Positions 6,601 to 7,993 of a stretch of 7,993 nucleotides of DNA are shown piece by piece (positions within the stretch are counted from its first letter, which is position 1; every line of letters starts with the position of its first letter). Under the pieces are notes generated by a model that saw only the letters and a list, made by a program, of their open reading frames with translations, was not told the DNA's origin and made no database searches. This DNA comes from an uncultured Bacteroidota bacterium. Lineage in GTDB: Bacteria > Bacteroidota > Bacteroidia > Flavobacteriales > BACL11. The stretch covers positions 1 through 7,993 of the forward strand of contig CABXPN010000045.1 in assembly GCA_902514225.1 (NCBI GenBank), in the 5' to 3' direction. Made by a program: the position numbers and the translations under genes.

Positions 6601-7993
6601 GGAGCTTATATGGGAGATGGAGGATATGGTGGTGGTTTAATTGGAGGTGATGGTATTGTTGGTAATTGGACAGGAACTGGTCAATTTGGAGGAACACAAT
6701 CTACAGGATTTCTTCCTGGTCAAGGCGAAGATGGAAGAATGACGTCTGGTGGAGTGACTGGGGCTGGAGGAGCTGGTTATTATGGAGGTTACACATCTTC
6801 TGTTGGTGAATATGCTGTTGGAGGAGGAGGAGGTTCTTCATATATTGGAGGAGTAACAAATGGATCTACAACTTCAGGTCTACAATATGGAAACGGTTTA
6901 GTTATTATATCTTATAATATTCAAAATACTGCTGGTTGTACCGATCCTTTAGCTTCAAATTATGATTCCTTAGCAGTTTGTGATGATAGTTCATGTGTTT
7001 ACACTTGTGATTTAACAACAACCATTACTATCCTTAATGCAACAAACAATAGTTCTTGTGATGGTTTTGCTTTTGTAAATGCTACTAGTAGTTACCCTCC
7101 AATTAATTTTGAGTGGTTTGATAATAGTGGAACACCTATTGCAACAGGAGTGAACTTTGTCAGTAATCTTTGTTATGGAATGTATACTGTAGAAACTACT
7201 GACAGTGTGGGTTGTATGGTGGTTGATACTTTTATTATCGGTGATTTATATGGATGTACTGATCCATTAGCATGTAATTATGATCCTTTAGCAACAACAG
7301 ATGATGGATCTTGCTTAACAGCTTATGGATGTACAGATACTACAGCATTTAACTATGATCCAGTAGCAACTTGTGATGATGGTTCATGTGTAGCTATTGA
7401 ATTAGGTTGTACTGACTCAACTGCATATAACTACTATGCTGGAGCAAACACTGATGATGGTAGTTGTTGTTATGTAGCAGGTTGTACAGATCCTAGTATG
7501 TTTAATTATGATTCCTTAGCATGTTATGATGATGGAAGTTGTATTCCATTTATTTATGGATGTACTGATTCAACTGCATACAATTACTATGCTGGTGCAA
7601 ATATTGATGATGGTAATTGTCAATACTGCGATTTAACGTTCTCATTAATGGTAATACAAAATTCATCTTCTTCTGCTTGTGATGGATGGGCATTTGTAAG
7701 TGCTAGTTCATCTAATATCCCTGTTTCATATCTATGGAGTGATGGTTCTACACAAAATAATATAATTGGACTTTGTTCTGGGACATACACATTGCAAATA
7801 ACAGATGCAGTCGGATGTACAGTTGATACTACATTTATTATTGGTTCTGCACCCGTTTATGGTTGTACAGATCCTTTGGCAATAAATTATGATCCAACCG
7901 CAACAGTTGATGATGGAAATTGTACTTATGCAACATGTGGAGGAATTACTGGAGTCAACTTAACAGATGTTATTCACGATAGAGCAACCTTTA
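604..7993 (+). CDS. Giant modular secreted surface protein with GCTD repeats, 3' end missing
   Basis: The frame is open for 2463 codons from ATG 604 to the window edge. The ATG is the first one after in-frame TAA 580 and opens a classic signal peptide; the next ATG (664) would lose it. Domain order by residue: signal peptide 1-17; choice-of-anchor B 20-360; carboxypeptidase-regulatory-like 366-444; LRR region 452-722; GCTD repeat 1; domain A1 752-843; repeat 2; choice-of-anchor L 868-1103; repeats 3-4; domain A2 1154-1254; domain B 1268-1424; repeats 5-7; SprB-like 1508-1595; domain C 1596-1802; repeats 8-9; glycine-rich 1872-2106; repeat 10; SprB-like 2135-2214; repeats 11-15; SprB-like 2342-2416; repeat 16; FN3-like start at 2445. 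There is no membrane segment apart from the signal peptide and no recognisable catalytic motif. An extracellular adhesin or matrix role is inferred from architecture. The unseen C-terminus probably carries FN3 plus a T9SS sorting domain, as in the upstream gene. Base and codon use look uniform with that gene. Confidence 0.95.
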   Translation, partial: MKKHILFFLLVPFYVLSQNSMNMNLLGTYNYPTTEGNDIWGWVDSNDDEYALVGLRNGFSVVNVTNPSSPIEEFFISDLNSTWRDVKTWGNYAYVTTEADAGLLIVDLTDMTGNTFSHVSQFTNSNGGSVSFTSAHDIYIDENGIAYIFGAGGPGPQSDGAIFLDVDANPTNPVYLGEWSDEYIHDGMVRGDTMWAGCVYDGKVFCVDVSDKTNPQTLGSATTPNAFTHNAWVSDDGNYVFTTDEQSDAYLTSFDVSNLSNIFEVDRIQSNPGSNSIPHNTFVDGNFLITSYYRDGTTVHDITHPSYMIQVAYYDSYSGSGNGFDGCWGTYPYLPSGNIISSDINSGSGGSGRLLIYGRDFQQACYLKGNVTDGITSSPISNASIEILSTTINENTNLIGFYQTASVNSGTFQVVFSAPGYISDTLTVSLVNGLMTILDAVLFPPGFVQYTYVPDDNFENYLEANGMGDGIALNDSVLTANINTVDTLFVNNLNISDLTGIEDFSTLSYLWCSENQLSSIDVSNNINLYFLRCDSNQLTTLDVSANTNLWRLDCNDNQISSLNLNNNLVGLFAFRNNLAILDVSQLSILDHLYLGSNQLTSLDVSSNTALRLFGCGDNLLTSLDLSNNPILVTLWAYDNLFTTLDVSQNPILSNFKCNNNLLSSLDLRNGNNSNMNLGTWNLNFSNNPSLTCINVDDSTYSANNWTVSGGYIDPQHYFSNNCGVGSTYGCTDPIACNYDASATVDDSSCVYISSPAVDMTIGTWEWNWDASCNGSPTLYSMVFYANGTALFDGTTYLNWSLCNNTLIVAFSSVSYLFTYSNGSFSGTSGSACYILTPNGGSSTYGCTDSTATNYDPTATVDDGSCFYAGDISSLTDCFGTISNITYTGDSAQMTAYTGYNFLGLDSGIVLSSGCAASVSLNNSCVLTPTGLTDSDLLTVANSVPPLIGQSFSVSSINDAAVIEFDFVPTSDTLNFGFVFASNEYLSFVNTQYNDAFGLFLSGPGINGSYSNNAINLANVPNSNPNLPITVSSVHPGINAGYYIDNASNSNIAANGYTVPIYIKYPVTVGLTYHFKFAIGDGHDAGLDSWVFLGDCEVVNATIDYGCTDPTATNYDPYATIDDGSCIAGIYGCTDPIACNYDSLATIDDGSCIYISSPAVDMTVGTWNMVLDNSCLGGSNLYTYDTIIFNSNGTTSGNWNGSLWSMCGSTLTISNSSGTYEITGTYSNGVITGYYSSNGTAAYCATLTPNGGTSNSCSQSNTTTNPPTAFGVYLTSYGAADLIVNSGEDFELTTVKPELWINGSGTFSSVTVTYYADNNGTPGTLIGSETVTPTSQTYLGIWSSSSSYYRYEVTLNVTPFTFTGQTNTNTTYWIGISNVTTTNNSSALYWGVDALGGNYYGYNSSGGSSWSSLPYDFIYEFSGNCITGSGTVYGCTDSAACNYDASATIDDGSCDFSCYGCTDPAACNYDASATIDDGSCDFSCYGCTDPSAINYDPIATMDDGSCEYCSVTLLNLVNANCLGSNATITVEALGVGPFTYYLEINNSNNWSAFASVSGYGPQTFSNLPADTFRVIMVDSIGCSDTLGSENVSIVSLIDSGQIILNNTGINLDDYHSGILPIGFPFTFYGNTYIECVLSTNNYLTFDTAQAYQSSPWLIDTAIPNPGVSPENAIMTPWQDLNPGLGGTIEYGTYGNAPNRVFIARWNDVPMFSCTGTLFSSHLYLYESTNIIETHVIDKPICSTWNGGYAIHGLVDATSANYNIVNDPALNQPRNFPLVWSATNDAWEFTPNGSSNYTINQISYGSSSYSTFLTTTPIFGCTDSSASNYNAAATCDDNSCIYPIYGCTDSSAANYDPTATMDDGSCIYCNQNAVDTLNYTGAMQTYTVPAGVTSVTIEAYGAQGGLGWINGSPGSGLAGLGGFAEGDLAVTSGQVLSIYVGGQGGSDPYNSTGGWNGGGYSIDADWDMDDAGGGGGGASDIRIGGTSLSNRVIVAAGGGGAGAYMGDGGYGGGLIGGDGIVGNWTGTGQFGGTQSTGFLPGQGEDGRMTSGGVTGAGGAGYYGGYTSSVGEYAVGGGGGSSYIGGVTNGSTTSGLQYGNGLVIISYNIQNTAGCTDPLASNYDSLAVCDDSSCVYTCDLTTTITILNATNNSSCDGFAFVNATSSYPPINFEWFDNSGTPIATGVNFVSNLCYGMYTVETTDSVGCMVVDTFIIGDLYGCTDPLACNYDPLATTDDGSCLTAYGCTDTTAFNYDPVATCDDGSCVAIELGCTDSTAYNYYAGANTDDGSCCYVAGCTDPSMFNYDSLACYDDGSCIPFIYGCTDSTAYNYYAGANIDDGNCQYCDLTFSLMVIQNSSSSACDGWAFVSASSSNIPVSYLWSDGSTQNNIIGLCSGTYTLQITDAVGCTVDTTFIIGSAPVYGCTDPLAINYDPTATVDDGNCTYATCGGITGVNLTDVIHDRATF
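661..1683 (+). other. Choice-of-anchor B domain (LVIVD-type beta-propeller-like)
   Basis: Residues 20-360 match the choice-of-anchor B family, named because its members share this N-terminal domain but carry different C-terminal anchors. Visible hallmarks in order: WGWVDSNDDEYALVG (40-54) followed by the repeat strand FSVVNVTNPSSP; LLIVDLTDM; AHDIYID (from 135); IHDGMVRGD (184-192); THNAWVSDDG (228-237); TTDEQ (242-246); IPHN (277-280); and SYYRDGT..HDITHP (291-305). The repeated hydrophobic-V-D/N-V-(T/S)-N-P units are LVIVD-like blades. The family is extracellular and its ligand is unknown. The domain appears full length and undamaged. Confidence 0.87.
1699..1935 (+). other. Carboxypeptidase-regulatory-like beta-sandwich
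   Basis: Residues 366-444 run YLKGNVTDG, then PISNASIEIL, a turn with the GFYQT strand, FQVVFSAPGYISDTLTVSL and a final ILDAVLFP strand. The order G-x-V-x-D…I-x-x-A-x-I-x-I…A-P-G-Y is the usual pattern of CarboxypepD_reg-like domains found between domains in Bacteroidota secreted proteins. It is structural and has no active site. It probably acts as a rigid spacer between the propeller-like domain and the LRR region. Confidence 0.75.
1957..2769 (+). other. Leucine-rich repeat region with N- and C-caps
   Basis: Residues 452-722 form an LRR solenoid of the kind common in marine Flavobacteriia. The N-cap begins YVPDDNFENYLEANGMGDG, and TVDTLFVNNLNISDLTGIE leads into the repeats. About eight units of mostly 21 residues follow at 507-672, with pattern LxxLxCxxNQLxxLDVSxNxx. 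The third unit is shortened to 19 residues. Most units carry Cys, or an aromatic or Ala in its place, at the same solenoid position. The C-cap is LTCINVDDSTYSANNW…YFSNNC (690-722). LRRs of this type usually bind proteins or glycans; no ligand can be read from the sequence. Confidence 0.85.
2857..3132 (+). other. Domain A1 (three-cysteine beta-rich domain, first copy)
   Basis: Residues 752-843 open with ISSPAVDMTIGTW and end with LTPNGGSST. Cysteines lie at 772 (DASC), 802 (SLC) and 832 (SACY). A paralogous copy lies at residues 1154-1254, with all three cysteines in matching context. The pattern GTW near the start, alternating strands with NGT turns, and a final LTPNG strand recalls small beta-barrel domains such as lipocalin-like ones, but this is only a resemblance and the function is unknown. 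Confidence 0.7.
3205..3912 (+). other. Choice-of-anchor L domain
   Basis: Residues 868-1103 match the choice-of-anchor L family of Bacteroidota secreted proteins. Signature stretches in order are GIVLSSG (907-913), AAVIEFDFVP (959-968), FVFASNEY (977-984), NDAFGLFLSGPGI (993-1005), ALN-type strand INLANVPN, PITVSSVHPG, YYIDNAS and FKFAIGDGHDAGLDSWVFL before residue 1095. It is usually the N-terminal or main domain of a secreted protein. Here it is internal and is framed by GCTD repeats 2 and 3. Its biochemical role is unknown. Confidence 0.87.
3913..4056 (+). repeat. GCTD repeats 3 and 4 in tandem
   Basis: Two copies start 26 residues apart (Tyr1104 and Tyr1130), joined by the linker IAGI. 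Repeat 4 has the DPIACNYD variant with a third cysteine at repeat position 9, a variant shared only with repeat 1. Each of these two is followed by a copy of domain A, so the repeat and the domain probably duplicated together. Confidence 0.9.
4063..4365 (+). other. Domain A2 (three-cysteine beta-rich domain, second copy)
   Basis: Residues 1154-1254 begin ISSPAVDMTVGTW, nearly identical to A1 in protein and DNA over the first 13 codons, and end with LTPNGGTSN. Cysteines at 1174 (DNSC), 1206 (SMC) and 1243 (AYC) match those of A1. The middle has diverged and is about nine residues longer. The strands IIFNSNGTTSGNW, LTISNSSGTYEITGTY and ATLTPNGG give a beta-barrel-like rhythm. Function unknown. 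Confidence 0.7.
4405..4875 (+). other. Domain B (unnamed beta-sandwich)
   Basis: Residues 1268-1424 run from AFGVYLTSYGAADLIVNSG to EFSGNC. The pattern is one I associate with jelly-roll-like domains in secreted Bacteroidota proteins: an N-terminal 'D-hydrophobic-V-x-x-G' strand, VTVTYYADNNGTPGTLIGSE, then YEVTLNVTPFTFTGQTNTNTTYWIGISN. Later come LYWGVDALGG and a GYNSSGGSSW loop. I cannot attach a family name. No catalytic motif is visible. It follows A2 across a Ser/Thr/Asn-rich linker and ends at repeat 5. Confidence 0.6.
4897..5118 (+). repeat. GCTD repeats 5, 6 and 7 in tandem
   Basis: Three copies start exactly 26 residues apart at Tyr1432, Tyr1458 and Tyr1484. Repeats 5 and 6 carry the third cysteine at repeat position 9 and share the linker DFSC; repeat 7 has Ile at that position. 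Repeats 5 and 6 are almost identical in DNA, while repeat 7 has diverged at many third positions. Copy number in this block therefore changed recently. Confidence 0.93.
4900..5055 (+). repeat. 78-bp direct tandem duplication
   Basis: Two 78-bp units (4900-4977 and 4978-5055) differ at two bases only: GGT/GGC at the first codon (silent) and TCA/CCA at the fifth codon (Ser to Pro). The unit is 26 codons, one GCTD repeat plus its linker, so the frame is kept. Because codon choice is the same along the rest of the unit, this is a recent DNA duplication and not just protein-level conservation. Confidence 0.97.
5125..5388 (+). other. SprB-like repeat domain 1
   Basis: Residues 1508-1595 follow the SprB-repeat plan: a cysteine at the start (1508), NANCLGSNATITVEALGVGPFTYYL, then FSNLPADTFRVIMVDSIGC with the terminal 'V-x-D-x-x-G-C' motif. 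Two later copies (2135-2214 and 2342-2416) have a cysteine in the turn before the last strand pair (NLCYG, GLCSG), which is replaced here by NLPAD, leaving three cysteines instead of four. In Flavobacterium the SprB adhesin, built of such repeats, is a T9SS-delivered gliding adhesin. Confidence 0.68.
5389..6009 (+). other. Domain C (unnamed beta-rich domain)
   Basis: Residues 1596-1802 contain ILPIGFPFTFYGNTYIECVLSTNNYLTF, then ENAIMTPWQDLNPGLGGTIEYGTYGNAPNRVFIARWNDVPMFSC, followed by LYLYESTNIIETHVIDKPIC and WNGGYAIHGL. The combination 'IGF-F-FYGN', 'TPWQDL', 'APNRVF-RW-DVP-FSC' and 'LYE-TNIIE' recurs in large Bacteroidota proteins with a gliding-motility or T9SS C-terminus. It recalls nidogen-like extracellular domains in its strand order, but I do not claim homology. 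Function unknown. Confidence 0.6.
6052..6195 (+). repeat. GCTD repeats 8 and 9 in tandem
   Basis: Two copies start 26 residues apart (Phe1817 and Tyr1843) with linker IYPI. Repeat 8 is the most divergent at its start and middle (FGCTDSS, NYNAAATC) and has a third cysteine at repeat position 17. Repeat 9 has none. Repeat 9 is followed by CIYC leading into the glycine-rich domain. Confidence 0.9.
6217..6921 (+). other. Glycine-rich domain, ALK/LTK-like
   Basis: Residues 1872-2106 begin with a strand YTVPAGVTSVTIEAYGAQGG, then GGFAEGDLAVTSGQVLSIYVGGQGG. Further on are GGGGGGASDIRIGG (1970-1983), RVIVAAGGGGAG (1989-2000), several GGxG loops and a closing GGGGGSSYIGG before the strand GLVIISYN. 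The order 'G-rich, DIR, R-x-I-V-AAGGGG, GGGGSSY' is the signature of the glycine-rich domain found in many bacterial surface proteins and in the extracellular part of animal ALK and LTK receptors. In ALK this fold is built of polyglycine helices. There is no cysteine or lysine in the domain. Its ligand is unknown. Confidence 0.8.
7006..7245 (+). other. SprB-like repeat domain 2
   Basis: Residues 2135-2214 have cysteines at 2135, 2152 (SSCDGFAFV), 2190 (NLCYGMYTV) and 2204 (SVGCMVVDTFIIG). This is the SprB-repeat plan: C-(D/N)-G at the first strand, a 'FEWFD' central strand, a GxYTV strand and a 'T-D-S-V-G-C' end. Domain 3 at 2342-2416 has the same four cysteines, with the first two again 17 residues apart and the last two again 14 apart, so the two are duplicates. 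Confidence 0.75.
7249..7620 (+). repeat. GCTD repeats 11-15, five-copy tandem array
   Basis: Five copies start at Tyr2216, Tyr2241, Leu2267, Ala2292 and Tyr2318, with steps of 25, 26, 25 and 26 residues. Repeats 13 and 15 share the rare STAYNYYAGAN core and differ at 8 of 63 bases, six of them silent, while repeat 14 between them is unlike either (SMFNYD, ACYDD). This is the densest array in the window. Repeat 11 has a third cysteine at position 9, repeat 12 at 17 and repeat 14 at 16; repeats 13 and 15 have none. Confidence 0.93.
7627..7851 (+). other. SprB-like repeat domain 3
   Basis: Residues 2342-2416 carry cysteines at 2342, 2359 (SACDGWAFV), 2391 (GLCSGTYTL) and 2405 (AVGCTVDTTFIIG). 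The strands VSYLWSDGSTQ and GTYTLQITDAVGC are textbook SprB-repeat features. It is flanked by GCTD repeats 15 and 16 and is the closest relative of domain 2, which likewise sits between GCTD repeats. Confidence 0.78.
7936..7993 (+). other. Start of FN3-like domain, cut by window end
   Basis: After repeat 16 the chain reads CGGITGVNLTDVIHDRATF (residues 2445-2463) and leaves the window one base into the next codon. The spacing V-x-x-V/L-x-V/L-T…A-x-F is the same as at the left edge of the window (VTNVSVTPL…KADFCW), where an FN3-like domain is followed by a T9SS sorting domain. A similar ending, about 170-190 residues long, is therefore expected just outside the window. Confidence 0.6.

Larger units (their letters stand above)
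2785..7923 (+). repeat. Dispersed family of 16 GCTD repeats (22 residues, 66 bp each)
   Basis: Sixteen copies of one 22-residue module start at bases 2785, 3133, 3913, 3991, 4897, 4975, 5053, 6052, 6130, 6931, 7249, 7324, 7402, 7477, 7555 and 7858. The pattern is (Y)GCTD(P/S)xAxNYD, followed directly by PxATxDDGSC. Without exception every copy has G2, C3, T4, D5, N10, Y11, D18, D19 and C22, and none has an insertion or deletion. Where copies are in tandem the step is 25-26 residues. C3 and C22 are well placed for an intra-repeat disulfide, and the Asp/Asn-rich end resembles calcium-binding loops; both are inferences. The module is known from large secreted proteins of marine Bacteroidota, but I cannot give it a firm domain name. 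It separates almost every domain of the second half of the protein, which suggests a linker or hinge role. Confidence 0.93.

Noticed and set aside
2785..7923. GCTD repeats as EF-hand or dockerin calcium sites
   Set aside because: The DDGS end recalls such loops, but the module lacks the DxDxDGxxxxxE spacing and is too short for either. Only a general metal-binding possibility is kept.

Overview
The window looks like a piece of a marine Bacteroidota genome, most likely a member of the Flavobacteriales. Four things support this: AT-rich DNA, a C-terminal type IX secretion (T9SS) sorting domain, the absence of a Shine-Dalgarno sequence before the internal start codon, and protein domains typical of the group (choice-of-anchor B and L, SprB-like repeats, Cys-framed GCTD repeats). 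The lineage is inferred from style; no rRNA or core gene is present.

There are two genes, both on the + strand and both cut by the window. Bases 1-575 hold the 3' end of a secreted protein: a fibronectin-III-like domain followed by a complete T9SS type A sorting domain. After a 28-base gap, a very large open reading frame starts at 604 and stays open to the end of the window (at least 2463 codons, no stop reached). It fills 92% of the window. Shorter reading frames on the opposite strand inside it are shadows.

The large protein is a modular surface or secreted protein. In order it has a signal peptide; a choice-of-anchor B beta-propeller-like domain; a carboxypeptidase-regulatory-like beta-sandwich; an LRR region of about eight 21-residue units; and then a long chain of different domains joined by a 22-residue cysteine-framed repeat (GCTD...NYD...DDGSC). 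This repeat occurs 16 times, always with exactly the same length. The domains strung between repeats are a duplicated three-cysteine domain (A1/A2), a choice-of-anchor L domain, two unnamed beta-rich domains (B and C), three SprB-like domains, and a glycine-rich domain that resembles the one in ALK/LTK receptors. The last visible residues begin a fibronectin-III-like domain of the sort that precedes the sorting domain in the upstream gene. The missing 3' end therefore probably encodes FN3 plus a T9SS signal.

The two genes look like tandem T9SS cargo genes encoding cell-surface or released adhesin-like proteins. No enzyme active site is recognisable. The most unusual features are the strict GCTD repeat family with its alternating third cysteine, a recent 78-bp in-frame tandem duplication, and a C-terminal third almost without Lys or Arg.
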